64,000 nt of DNA, from positions 66,869,393 through 66,933,392 of the forward strand of contig OV884059.1 of the NCBI GenBank assembly GCA_930367215.1, written 5' to 3'. Made by a program: the position numbers and the translations under genes. Origin of the DNA: Pollenia angustigena (lineage: Eukaryota > Arthropoda > Insecta > Diptera > Polleniidae). This document shows, piece after piece, positions 31,478 through 41,700 of this stretch. Position 1 is the stretch's first letter; every line of letters begins with the position of its first letter. The notes beneath the pieces were generated by a model that had not been told where the DNA came from, did not search any database, and saw only the letters and a list, made by a program, of their open reading frames with translations.

Positions 31478-34400
31478 ACAATCTCTTTATCAGAAGTGCA
31501 AAGGAGTAACAGGAATCTTACTGCTTGTGGGTACATTAATGGTCAAAAACGCATTCTTACTGTGGACACTGGGGCATCACATTCTATTATAAGGCCCAAT
31601 TTAGTACAAAAATCAATCGAACCACTAAAGGTAAAAGTACATAACACGCGTTAGTGCGCGCGCGCTCTGTCGTCTTCTGTCAAAAAAAGTTAAGCTAGTG
31701 TGTTTTCATAGAACAAGCTACATGCAAAATATTTTGACGCGTTTGCGCCAGAAAGTTGGTTAACTTTGAACTTTTTAACGCGTTGTGTGTTTTTGACAAG
31801 TAATCAGCTGACAATAAAAAGAATAATTTAACAAATTTGTGAATCATGAAAGAAAAACTTATTGAAGAGCTTAAAAAACATAGAATATTTATAAAAAAGA
31901 ATAAATTTAATAAAATAACAAAATCTTGACATACTTTCGAACGCGTTTTTAATGCACAAATAAGTAAACAAATAAAAAACAGCTGACAGAAATGGCTTTT
32001 GTAACGCGTGTTGTGTAACTTGCAGTTTTTGACGCGCTAAAGTTTATAAACGCACGATACTTGTCGACGAACTAACGCGTGTTATGTACTTCCACCTTAA
32101 GCGGGGTAAGTCTGCGAACAGCTACAGGCGAGTCTGCCACTGTCTATGGAAAAGTAAAAGCACAATTAAGTATGGCCAATGAAATCGCCCATCACGTATT
32201 TATTGTGGCTGATATTGTAGACGAGGTAATCATTGGCGCAGATTTCATGATTGAACATGGTATTCATTTGGATATGGGTCAGCAAACTATGTATTGGCGT
32301 GATGTGGAAATACCCCTTGAAGTTGGATACGAAACCAAGGCCCATGTAAGACAGCTAATCGCCCTTCAACGTGAAAAACTGCCACCCAAATCAGAAACCT
32401 TAGTATGGGCGCGAATGGAGGGAGATTGTGAGGACAACAGTTTATGGGTGGTAGAGACGGCAGAAGTTAAAGGAGATATCGTAACAGCGAATGCCCTCGT
32501 AAAACCCAGCAAGGGTCTAGTTCCCGTGAGAGTATTAAATTTATCCAGCAGTGAAAAAGTCCTTACGCATAACTTCAAGATTGGACAATGTACTTCAACA
32601 GAGGCAGTAATTAATTGCGAGCAGCATCAAGGCGTAGCCAGGAGAATTAGCAAGGACCACGAACCACTAGAGGAATATGTGCGAAAATGGACCGAAAAGC
32701 TAACACCACCTTGCAAAAATAAGGCCAAACAACTATTAAGAAAATATGCCTCTGCATTCGCTTTGAAAGGTCAAAACCAAGGCAGAACGTCAATCGTGAA
32801 ACACGAAATCAACACGGGCGAAGCTAAGCCAATAAAACAGGCGCCAAGAAGCATTCCTCTAGCAAAGCGAAATGAAGTAAAAGAGCTGGTTAGCGAAATG
32901 GAAAAGAACGGAGTTATTAAACCATCGTCAAGTCCTTGGAGCTCACCAGTGGTTTTGGTGAAAAAGAAAGATGGGAGTACCAGATTCTGCGTAGATTACA
33001 GAAAACTGAATGACGTCACGAAAAAAGATAGTTATCCATTGCCTAGAATTGATGATACCTTGGACACGTTAGCCGGAACGGAAGGTTTTCTACATTGGAT
33101 TTGCAAAGCGGTTAATGGCAAGTGGAAATTTCGGAAAATGATAAGGAGAAAACTGCGTTTAGTGCAAGTGATGGCTTATGGCAGTTTAATGTGATGCCAT
33201 TTGGACTCTGCAATGCTCCGGCTACATTCGAGCGTTTAATGGAGCAGGTGTTAAAAGGTCTTCACCGAAAGACATGTTTGGTGTACCTTGACGACATTAT
33301 TGTAATGGGGAAAACATTTGATGAACACCTGAAAAACCTAGAAGAGGTGATGAAACGTATATCAATGGCAGGACTAAAACTAAATGCTAAGAAATGCTCA
33401 CTGTTCCAGAAGGAAGTAAAATACCTGGGACATCGTGTAACCTCCAAAGGCATCTCAACGGACGACGATAAAATAAAAGCTGTAATGGATTGGCCACGTC
33501 CGAAAAATATTCATGAATTACGCAGTTTTCTAGGCCTATGTACATACTACAGGCGCTTTGTACCAAACTTTGCAAATATTGCTGCAAGTTTACACAAATT
33601 GACTAAAAAGGCGCAAAAATACATCTGGAGTGAAGCACAGGAAACAGCATTTCAGAAACTGAAGGAATTGTTGTGCTCAGCACTAATTTTGGCTTACCCC
33701 ATTACTGGAGAGAAATTTGTGCTTGATACTGATGCGAGCGGATACGGAATTGGAGGTGTGCTTTCCCAAGTGGTCGATGGCGTAGAGCGAGTCGTGGGCT
33801 ATTACAGCCGAATACTTTCGAAGCCTGAGAGAAATTACTGCGTGACGCGAAGAGAGCTTCTGCCAGTACTAGAGTGCGTAAAACATTTCCACAAGTATTT
33901 GTATGGTCAACATTTTGAGTTAAGAACAGACCATTCTGCACTAAGGTGGTTGCTGCAATTCAAGAATCCGGAAGGTCAGATAGCTCGCTGGATTGAGCGC
34001 CTACAAAGTTATGATTTTACCATTGAGCACAGAAAAGGTGGAAAACATGGCAATGCGGATGCTCTATCAAGACGACCCTGCAAACTGGAATGCAAGCATT
34101 GTGTAAAGGCTGAAGGAAAGGAATACAACTGTGAAGTTCGCCTACTGCAGATAGAGTCCAACGAAGACTGGTCAATGGCACAGAAAGCTGACCCTATATT
34201 AGAGAAAATTATGATGGCCAAAGAAGAAGGCAGAAGGCCGAATCGAAACGAAATATCATCTGAAAGTCCGCTAACAAAAGCATACTGGGCCCTATGGAAC
34301 AGCCTACAGTTGATAAATGGCTGCCTGTACCGAGCATGGGAAAGTGCCGATGGAAAATCAGTTCGTAACCTCATTGTGGTGCCATCGTCAAAAGTACATG

Positions 34401-35486
34401 AAGTTATAAATGAATTCCATAATGGTCCAAGTAGTGGCCATCTTGGCGTAACAAAAACATTAGAAAAATTAAAACAACGTTTCTACTGGGTTGGGTGCCA
34501 ACAAGCTGTGGCCGATTGGATATCAAATTGCACCCAATGCATTGCCGCCAAAGGACCAACAAGGAGAAGTCGGGGACCGCTTCAACAGTACAATTCGGGT
34601 GCCCCATTTGAGCGAATCGCAATGGATATAGCCGGACCTTTTCCTGTGAGTGATGCCGGCAACCGTTATGTGTTAGTAGTTATCGATTACTTTAGTAAAT
34701 GGCCAGAGGTGTATGCCATCCCAAATCAAGAAGCTAGAACCGTTGTGGACGTATTTTTGAATAACTGGGTGTGCCGGTACGGAGTTCCAATAGAATTACA
34801 CTCCGACCAAGGCAGAAATTTTGAATCTGGTGTGTTCAAAGAAATGTGTGAATTATACGGAATAAGAAAAACTAGAACAACTCCTTTGCATCCACAATCC
34901 GATGGTATGGTCGAAAGATTTAACCGCACACTAGAGGAGCACTTGCGTAAAGTAGTAAGCACACATCAGAAAGACTGGGATGAACACATTCCGAAGTTTT
35001 TGTTGGCATATAGATCAGCTGTTCACAACTCCACCTCTCGTACACCTGCCAAAATTATCTTTGGAACGGAGCTCAGACTACCTGGAGATCTAGAATTTGG
35101 TGTTAAGCCTGGACCAACAGATGACAACAATGAAGGCTCTACCACACAGGAACAAGATGACCTTAATGAACTTCATGAGTTCGTGCGAAGTCGGATTAAG
35201 CTATCCAGTGACAAGATGAAAGCCAGATACGATCGAGCGGCAAATTCGGAAGGTTTCAAAGAGGGCCTGTTGGTTTTACTTTTTAATCCGCAACGGAAGA
35301 AAGGACTATCTCCAAAGCTGCAGACTCATTGGGATGGCCCATATAAAGTAATAAAGAAATTGAATGACGTGGTGTATCGGATCCAAATATAAGAGCCCAA
35401 GATCAAAAATTAAAGTGGTACATCTAGAACGACTAGCCCATTATGGAAAAGGAGAATCTGAGCCTATTCGGGACGAACAGGCTTAA
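31424..35486 (+). pseudogene. pol: pol (protease, RT, RNase H, integrase), broken
   Basis: The protease motif LTVDTGASHSIIRP lies at 31556-31597. A 469-bp MITE interrupts the protease region at 31629. The frame resumes at 32101 shifted exactly by that insertion. RT begins near 32870; its frame shifts near 33075, where an in-frame stop also replaces a conserved aromatic codon. The catalytic YLDD is intact at 33284-33295. RNase H (FVLDTDASGYGIGG) starts near 33716. Integrase keeps its HHCC finger (34396-34540) and DDE residues near 34624, 34803 and 34913. A last frame shift near 35395 precedes the stop at 35484. The product would copy and insert the element; this copy cannot make it intact. Confidence 0.95.
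31629..32097. mobile_element. 469-bp Harbinger-like MITE inside pol, TSD TAA
   Basis: AGGTAAAAGTACATAACACG at the left and CGTGTTATGTACTTCCACCT at the right are inverted repeats, with TAA on both sides (31626-31628 and 32098-32100). ACGCGT motifs recur within. The insertion plus duplication (472 bp) shifts the pol frame by one, exactly as seen. Similar end sequence (AAGGTAGAAATGCACAACAC) occurs at about 44079. Confidence 0.85.
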
Positions 35487-35497
35487 GTGGAGGGCAG
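35485..35497 (+). other. polypurine tract
   Basis: AAGTGGAGGGCAG lies directly before the 3' LTR and just after the pol stop, the expected place for plus-strand priming. Confidence 0.7.
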
Positions 35498-35913
35498 TGT
35501 TACGAAAGTTAAATTATCTAAGAATTATTTATAGTTATAGTTATAAGTTATCTTGTAAGTTATAGTTTTATGTTACTTAAAATTGTCATGTATAATTTTC
35601 AACACAACTGTTATTTTAAAAATAGTTCCTATATAAATTTCCCAGTAATTTCTAGAAATGGTTATAGAACATAATAAATAGTTTTTACGGGAAGGTTCAG
35701 GAAAAATCTAGAAATAATTATGAAATATAAAAAGGGGTGACTCATGTAAAGTTAGTTTAGTCTGTTTTGAAAAACGGTTCTGTTCGTAACTAAAACAATT
35801 GTGAACAAAATAATTAATTTCAATAAAGTTTGTTAAGTTGAATAAGTGTGTGTTTTTATTCGGATTTGCAATTAAAAGAACTCAAACGCGTTTATTAAAG
35901 GAAAAACGTAACA
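35498..35913 (+). repeat. 3' LTR, 416 bp
   Basis: It aligns end to end with the 5' LTR, with a 6-bp TTATAG-type duplication, a 1-bp insertion and three substitutions. Confidence 0.95.
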
Positions 35914-36126
35914 ATATATATAAAAATAAGTCCGTATATGTACGTCGCCGAACTACTCATAAACGCGTCGTGCGATTTCAACCAAACTTATACACTACGT
36001 AGGCAGTGGCCCATATATGGTTTATATGAAGTTTGGTTGAAATTCGATAACGCATGTGTGTGCGGTGCGTATGTGAAGTGAGTGTGTTTTTGCCGCAGGA
36101 AAACCAACTTTATTAAAAACAAGTGT

Positions 36127-36368
36127 CAAGGCCTATCCAATAGGTCTGCTTACTACTACAACAATACAAAAAACAACAGGCATTTTGTTTGTGTAAAATT
36201 CCTCGCCGTTGTCAAAATCTTACTACTACATAGGGATGTGTGGCAAAAAACCAAAAAAGTAAACAAAAATATACACGTATAAGGAAAATGTAAACAACTC
36301 TTGATATCGTTGAGGAAAAAACCAAATAAACATCTGGCTTCTTAAGCAGACCTATTGGATAGACCTTG
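36127..36368. mobile_element. hAT-type MITE, CAAGGCCTATCC family, 242 bp
   Basis: CAAGGCCTATCCAATAGGTC on the left and GACCTATTGGATAGACCTTG on the right are inverted repeats. ACAAGTGT is duplicated exactly at 36119-36126 and 36369-36376. It lies inside the Helitron remnant. Confidence 0.9.
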
Positions 36369-36476
36369 ACAAGTGTGTTTCTTTTCTTATTTTGTTTTGC
36401 CGTGCGAAGCAGGCAACGGGCCCGCTAGTTGTTTATAAAATATTTGTCAAAGTTAAGATTTTTATACAATTGTGTT

Positions 36477-36695
36477 CAAGGCGAATTCATCCCAGGTAAT
36501 CTCAGTACTACAACAAGTACAACTCGTACAAAAACCACAAGCAATTTGTATTTGTAAAATCATTGTAGGTACAATGTCAAAAACAGAAATAAAACAAAAC
36601 AGAAACAAAGAGAATAAACAAAATTTTGACATCCAACAGTGATTTTTGCTAATATCAGCAGGGCTTTTAAGACCACCTGTAATAAATTCGCCTTG
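36477..36695. mobile_element. hAT-type MITE, CAAGGCGAATT family
   Basis: CAAGGCGAATTCATCCCAGG opens and AATTCGCCTTG closes the element; it is the inverse orientation of the copy at 7191. Flanks share GTGTT/TGTT sequence but not a clean 8-bp duplication. Confidence 0.8.
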
Positions 36696-36770
36696 TGTTA
36701 CAATCACACAGTTCCTGTGTGCGAAGAGGTTAATATTTTTTATGGTACCTTACATATGCCTAATCTATGT

Positions 36771-36909
36771 CTGGGATCAAACTATGAAAGTTTTCTTTCA
36801 GAAAGTCTGAGTTTATGGGTAAGAGGGAAAAAAGGAACAGCATGTTCTCTTCCCCTCTCACCAATAAACTCAGACTTTCTGAAAGAAAACTTTCATAGTG
36901 TGAACCCGA
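36771..36909. mobile_element. palindromic MITE, 139 bp
   Basis: Arms ACTATGAAAGTTTTCTTTCA-(36781) and its complement (ending 36899) are almost perfectly inverted for about 45 bp. CTATGT lies on both sides (36765-36770, 36910-36915), a likely target duplication. Confidence 0.7.
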
Positions 36910-36923
36910 CTATGTAATTTATG

Positions 36924-37063
36924 TGCCCGTTCACACACGTCAGGTTTGAATCGTCAAGTCTTAAGTTTTTAGGAGAGAGGGGAAAAGAAATGGCATTCTC
37001 TTTCCCTTCTCTCCTAAAAGCTCAATACTTGACGAGTCAAACTGGACGTGTGTGAACCGGCAC
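36924..37063. mobile_element. palindromic MITE, ~140 bp
   Basis: TGCCCGTTCACACACGTC and GACGTGTGTGAACCGGCA are the ends; an inner GGAGAGAGGGGAAAAGAAAT / TCTTTCCCTTCTCTCC pair extends the foldback. The TTCACAC-type end suggests hAT or P relatives; unassigned. Confidence 0.65.
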
Positions 37064-37141
37064 TATGCATTTAGTCTAAATTTACATTGTCAGAACATGC
37101 CCCGTAAATGACGTTTCAAAAAATTTTTGTTTAGTTTGAAT

Positions 37142-37329
37142 CAAGGCGAACTGCAAATAATTAAAGTGAATTTAATAATCCCTTTTATAACCAAAACAAC
37201 AATTTTATTTTGTTTTTTCATCAATTTTTGCCTTGTCAGCATTTTTGACAGCCGCCTATTAAATTGCAAAAAAATACATGGGGCTTTTTGTAGTTGTAGA
37301 GTTACACTTACCTTGTTAAATTCGCCTTG
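37142..37329. mobile_element. hAT-type MITE, CAAGGCGAA family, 188 bp
   Basis: CAAGGCGAACTGC and TTAAATTCGCCTTG are the ends; GTTTGAAT is duplicated exactly at 37134-37141 and 37330-37337. Confidence 0.9.
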
Positions 37330-37584
37330 GTTTGAATGAACATTTTAATTTGCAACCAAGGTATATTTACACAAGGTAAACTTGTTGGCCCATATGTTTG
37401 TCAGCTGATTACCCCTAGTTGGAACCCAAACGTCAAATTTCGCGTATATGAGCCAAAATTTGTGCATGTGTGCGTTAAATTGTTTTTGTTTTATATGAAG
37501 ACAATTTTGACAACTTGGTTCCTTGTATAGAGCAGCATGTCTACACTCCCAAATGAGTCTACCTTGTGTAAATATACCTACCTT

Positions 37585-38249
37585 AGGTTAGGTTAGGTTA
37601 AATGGGTAGCCGTCACGAAGACGACTCACTTGGGTCCTTATAGCGGTCCCTTTGTGATACCCCTAGCCAGTGACAAGGGCCAGCCAGTATCCACCAGACT
37701 ATTCCCCAGAGGTCACCGCAGTCTCGAACCACCCCGATTCCCTGCAGAACAGGGAGATCGATTTCAGTCCCGCATTGGACAAATCGTCCAGACATGGCAA
37801 TTCCGGTCTCCCAAAATGCCTCAACCTAACGCCCGCCAGACCGGGGCATTGACAGAGGAAGTGAAACACCGTCTCCTCCTCCTCCTCATCATGACAACTC
37901 CTGCAGTAGTCATTATACTCAAGACCCATCCTCCTAGCATGAGTCCCTATCACCCAGTGACCCGTGATAACCGATATCACTGTCCTTATCCGGTCCCTGC
38001 CGAGACCGAGTAGTACGCGCGTTTTCGCCGCGTCATAGCCAGGCCATAGAGTCCTGGCCATCAAACAGGTATGCTCGCCCTGCCATCTCCCCTGAGCCCT
38101 TCTGTACGACTCCCGTCTGATGAGAGTCCTGCAGCGGGCCATTGAAGTGCCAATTAGGCCGTCGACGAACATGTCGTCCAAGAGACAGCCTTGTTTGGCC
38201 AGACTGTCCGCAGTATGGTTGCCCAGGAGCCCACTGTGTCCTGGTACCC
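37585..38249 (-). mobile_element. 5'-truncated LINE (R1/I-like), 665 bp, (AACCT)n tail
   Basis: ATATACCTACCTT (13 bp) is duplicated exactly at 37572-37584 and 38250-38262, typical of target-primed reverse transcription. On the minus strand the insertion starts within the RNase H domain and ends with AACCTAACCTAACCT next to the duplication. It is recent: the frame is open. Confidence 0.9.
37699..38249 (-). pseudogene. LINE ORF2 C-terminus: RNase H end and CCHC motif
   Basis: The minus-strand frame reads VPGHSGLLGNHTADSLAKQG from the 5' truncation point, the conserved last RNase H block ('VPGH.G..GN..AD.LA'). It continues through a ~90-residue linker to YCRSCHDEEEEETVFHFLCQ CPGL, a C-C-H-C finger typical of R1/I-type and related LINEs. 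It ends GWFETAVTSGE. The reverse transcriptase and endonuclease are missing. The frame is uninterrupted within the fragment. Confidence 0.85.
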
Positions 38250-38288
38250 ATATACCTACCTTGTTTGCAACGTTTTCTTGATTGAAAA

Positions 38289-38956
38289 CAAGGTATATTT
38301 ACACAAGGTAAACTCGTTGGCCCATATGTTTGTCAGCTGTTTACCCCATTTGGAACACGTTGGTTCCTTGTGTTTGTTTACATACTTATGGTTAGTGCGC
38401 GCCATTTTGAATTAAAAAAGTGTAAAATTGTGAAAAACATTTTATTTTTGTGAAATTTTAATTCTTGTGATTACTAAGCAAACAAAATACATTTAAATGC
38501 ATTATTTTTTGCAATTATACTTTATTTTTATGCTTGAGAGTGCACAATATATTAAAAATTGTTTCAGCTTATTATTCTGAACTGCACGTGTTGTTTTTTT
38601 TTTCAATTTGTGTTTTTATTTTAAAGGCACATTGTTGCGTTTTTTTTGACACCATGGTTCCAAATACAAAAACAATTTGGCGTGTTGTTTTTGTCTTGTT
38701 GTACTTGTTGTAGCAACGAGTTTACCTTGTGTAAATGGGCCTGTTCGTAAATGCATCACTGCAGTGCATCATACAACCAAACATTGCTTTGCACTGCCAA
38801 TTTAAGTTTGCTGTTGATCTTTTTTAGCGGGAGCTATTTCTCCACTTCGTATTTTAAACTTGGTTGTGCGTCATCTGCTTAGCAAAGTATTTTAGGGCAT
38901 TTAAATTTTCATTTGCAGCGCAGTGATGCATTTACGAACAGGCCCGATATACCTTG
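38289..38956. mobile_element. hAT-type MITE 'B', CAAGGTATATTTAC family, split by MITE 'C'
   Basis: CAAGGTATATTTACACAAGG then TAAACTCGTTG opens the element. CAACGAGTTTACCTTGTGTA, then ATATACCTTG after the nested element, closes it. ATTGAAAA is duplicated exactly at 38281-38288 and 38957-38964. Its right border is only 27 bp from the UTP15 poly(A) signal. Confidence 0.9.
38737..38946. mobile_element. MITE 'C', ~210 bp, nested in 'B'
   Basis: GGGCCTGTTCGTAAATGCAT and ATGCATTTACGAACAGGCCC are near-perfect terminal repeats; an inner CACTGCAGTGCATCA / GCAGCGCAGTGATG pair follows. It lies in the right arm of 'B'. The target duplication is at most a few bases (AT). Confidence 0.8.
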
Positions 38957-38990
38957 ATTGAAAATATGTGTGCTTGTAAAAAATTGATGC

Positions 38991-38996
38991 TTTATT
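38991..38996 (-). terminator. UTP15 poly(A) signal AATAAA
   Basis: Reading on the minus strand, AATAAA lies 97 nt after the UTP15 stop codon. It is the first such hexamer downstream. Confidence 0.65.
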
Positions 38997-39093
38997 TTTG
39001 CTGTCATTGTGAATCTGGCCTTAAACATAAAGGTGTTACAAAAATTTTATAAATTTTAGTGGGTATGTATAAAAAGTGGTTTGACTTTTAACG

Positions 39094-40733
39094 CTATACC
39101 GTAAGTACAGATGATTCTTTCGCCATAATAGATTGTTTAAGCGTAGAGGCAGAATTATCATGTTTAACAAAATGCACCATATCGTCGTTTTTATTTCCAA
39201 CTTCTGAAGATGCCATTAGCAAATCTATAGAGCCTTGCAATTCCAATAAATCGTAAGTTAATGTACATTCACGTTCAATCGTCCTTAAAAGTTTTAAAAA
39301 TTTGCCCCGCCCATTATTGTTCATTGTGTGAATTTTGTCCTCATAAACATCTAATAGAATCTTTCCGACATCAATTAGAACTCGCATAAAACGATGCTCT
39401 CCAATAAAGCGACATATAAAATCAATGATAAGGCCAACTGATTTTTCATCCCGTGTAGCCAAAGCGCGTTCAAGACCTTTACGATGTATAAGTTCCTGCA
39501 TTACACTCACTGTCACTTCGGGAATATGAGTCAATATTTTACGGCCCAAAACGGTATCCAGGCATTTGCTGTATTCATATTTCCTCAAATGCATATCGTA
39601 CTTTTCTAAGCGTTGTATTTTTTCAGAAGTTATTTCATGGTCTACTTCAACCGGTGCGTTATGATTAAAGATAGAAGTTATTTTTCGTGGTTGATTATCA
39701 CTCTTTTGTCGAGACGCCTCCATATTTTGTATAGAAATTAAACCATCTACCATACCAGCTACTACTGTTTGGTCGTTCGGCGCTACTCCCAAACTAAGTA
39801 CAGCATTTGGGAAATTAAGTGTATGCACTGTTTGATAAGAGGCCACATCGTAAATTTTAACATGACGATCTAACCCACCAGACAGAATACGTTTACCATT
39901 GGATCCTAAACGCAGACAAGTAACTGTTTTGTGATGTTGAGAAAGTTTGGCAAGCAAACGGCATCCGGCAAATGCATCCCACACCCGCATTTCGGTGCCA
40001 CCAGCACTAATGAAGATACCACCAGTTGGTAAAAAGAGCAATGATTCAACTGGGCTGCCATGATCCACAGTAGTTGTAACTTCATTTGTTCTTGTGTCGT
40101 ATAAATTTATTTTACCGTCGTAACCTCCCGAGACAATGACATCGGCTGAAACTGGATTAACAGTTCCTGCCCGTATGTAATCATCGTGTTCAGCATAACT
40201 ATGTATGGCCTTTTCATTGGCAATATCCCACAGTTTGACAGTTTTGTCATCAGAAAAACTGGCGATATGCAACAAGTCCGAAGTGAAATTCACACGGTGT
40301 ACAGGAGCATTGTGACCTTTAAATAGCCTCAAAACAGTTTTGCTCGAGGTATCGAATAATTTAACTAAGCCCTGCTCGTCACCTGCCACTAATAAACGCC
40401 CATCTTGACGAAATGTACCTCCATATGCTGTCTCCTGAAAATGCGATAAGTTCTTTACCACCAACTTTGTAATGGGATTGTAAATCTGTACTCTAACAGA
40501 GCAAGTAACTGCAAAATAATGGGGCTCTATTGGACTGAAGTCGATATAGTCAATGGCACCAAATTCCTTGACCAATGTGGGAACCTATAAAAAACTAAAT
40601 ACTGTACCAAATTTGTTTTGTAAATTCAGATAATACAACTTACACTCAACTTTTTCCAATATTCTGTGTCCGGCGTAACAACTTGACCAGTTTTGGGATA
40701 TTTTTTTATGTTTAATTGTTTAAAGTTAGACAT
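39094..40733 (-). CDS. Utp15: UTP15, U3 snoRNA-associated WD40 protein (two exons)
   Basis: The CDS joins 40733-40644 (exon 1, 30 codons) to 40584-39094 (exon 2), giving 526 aa, close to the human protein (about 518). UTP15 belongs to the t-UTP/UtpA part of the nucleolar SSU processome. UtpA binds the 5' end of pre-rRNA and is needed for early 18S rRNA processing, and in some species for rDNA transcription. Exon 1 encodes MSNFKQLNIKKYPKTG. WD40 repeats span about residues 40-320, with FRQDGRLLVAGDE near 88, VKLWDI near 146 and a GGTEMRVWD motif near 225. The UTP15 C-terminal helical domain follows (about 358-490), including RKYEYSKCLD and IDFICRFIGEH. Splice sites are GTAAGT and TTTTTTATAG. 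The frame has no disruption, so the gene looks functional. Confidence 0.97.
40585..40643 (-). other. UTP15 intron, 59 nt
   Basis: Minus-strand donor AGT|GTAAGT after codon 30 and acceptor TTTTATAG|GTTCCC; phase 0. The size is typical of flies. Confidence 0.9.
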
Positions 40734-40981
40734 TATTATAATTATGTCTAATTAATTTTTATAAAAAACGTGAATTTCAATTTTTTCTCTCTTCTATTAA
40801 ATTTTTTACAGTTGTTTTGATTTGTTCAGTTTGTACACGTGCTGCAGTGTTGCCGTTGAAAATTTTTATCATTATTTTAATTAACCCTACGTCTAGAGTC
40901 TAGACGCGCAATTTGTATTTCGGCACCTCAGAATTGTTTTGTCGCAATAGCCATTTTCGAAAAAATTAGTTAAGCTAATAC
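40734..40981 (-). promoter_or_regulatory. UTP15 5' flank (likely promoter region)
   Basis: This 248-bp stretch lies between the start codon and the next MITE. No obvious TATA box or named motif stands out; a TCTAGAGTCTAGACG partial palindrome lies near 40891. Assignment is by position only. Confidence 0.4.
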
Positions 40982-41178
40982 CAAGGCGAATTGGCTAGAA
41001 GGTGAGGTCAACTCTACAACTACAATGCTTCTGTGGTCGGGTTGTCAAAAATATTGCTAGTAAAAAAAACAGGTTTGTTTACACAAAAAACTAGTTTGTA
41101 TACAAACTTTGACAAGTCGACCACCGAAAAAAAACACCACATGTTGACTTGACCCCACCTTCTAGTCAATTCGCCTTG
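40982..41178. mobile_element. hAT-type MITE, CAAGGCGAATT family, 197 bp
   Basis: CAAGGCGAATTGGCTAGAAG and CTTCTAGTCAATTCGCCTTG are the ends; GCTAATAC is duplicated exactly at 40974-40981 and 41179-41186. It sits about 250 bp upstream of the UTP15 start. Confidence 0.9.
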
Positions 41179-41454
41179 GCTAATACAAAGGGATTCAACA
41201 TAGTTCTGAAACTGAACAAGTAGACTACCGGCCATTTTACTAGTTATTTGACCGGTAGTGGTGACTGATATATTGGTTAAAGTTTCTATTAGTTTATTAA
41301 GAGCAAAATGAAAAAACTAACCGATACTCTTGTGTACATGTGATATTGCCTCTCTCTCAAACTTATTAATTCCACCCGTCAACGGAATATATATCTGTAC
41401 TTCTTACTCTGCTGCTTTTTATTAGTCAATGATAACCTAAATAATGGCTAACGC

Positions 41455-41535
41455 TAACTAGTTAGTCTTAACGTAAATATTGGTTAGCACTAACTAGTTA
41501 TTCATAACGTAAATATTGGTTAGTACTAACCTTTA
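41455..41535. repeat. 36-bp tandem repeat, 2.2 copies
   Basis: TAACTAGTTA(G/T)TC(T/A)TAACG followed by TAAATATTGGTTAGNAC occurs twice in tandem, then a partial third TAACC. Confidence 0.8.
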
Positions 41536-41700
41536 TAAAATACATAATACATATTTTTAATTAAATTTTTTATTGAAAAAATTATCATCATATTCATAGG
41601 AAACTAGACTGCAGAAAAGTATATACCAAGTATCGTCATCGGCTGCTTTATGACGTTCCACTTCTTGCATGCGTCTGGAAATGGAGGTGAACGTAAATAG

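Larger units (their letters stand above)
29524..35913 (+). mobile_element. Ty3/gypsy-type LTR retrotransposon, 6390 bp, defective
   Basis: The element has two LTRs (409 and 416 bp), a tRNA-Leu-type primer site, gag with SAP-like and zinc-knuckle motifs, and pol in the order protease, reverse transcriptase, RNase H, integrase. There is no env. ATAT is duplicated at 29520-29523 and 35914-35917. The LTRs differ by three substitutions and two small indels, so insertion was recent. Coding is broken by frame shifts, stop codons and a MITE. The domain order and Leu primer suggest a mdg3/micropia-like lineage, but that is from memory. Confidence 0.95.
29513..36428 (+). mobile_element. non-autonomous Helitron, ~270 bp net, split by LTR element and MITE
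   Basis: Removing the LTR retrotransposon and one copy of its ATAT duplication joins TCTACAT to ATATATAAAAATAAGTCCG, a typical Helitron 5' start (TC after A). At the other end a 20-nt hairpin with TTGCC/GGCAA stem (36397-36416) lies 8 nt before CTAG (36425-36428), followed by T. This is the canonical Helitron 3' end and insertion between A and T. No Rep/helicase is present. The hAT MITE at 36127-36368 is also nested. Confidence 0.65.
37357..38263. mobile_element. hAT-type MITE 'A', CAAGGTATATTTAC family, split by LINE
   Basis: CAAGGTATATTTACACAAGG opens the element. The right end, GTGTAAATATACCTACCTTG, is cut by the LINE insertion at 37585-38249. TTTGCAAC is duplicated exactly at 37349-37356 and 38264-38271. 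Without the LINE the element is about 230 bp. A relative (element 'B') lies 18 bp further on. Confidence 0.85.

Noticed and set aside
37585..37602. Telomeric TTAGG array
   Set aside because: Only about three units, bounded by a LINE 3' end and its target duplication, so it is a LINE tail and not a telomere.
37630..38013. Plus-strand open frames of up to 127 codons
   Set aside because: They are shadows of the LINE ORF2 fragment on the minus strand, which has clear RNase H and CCHC motifs.
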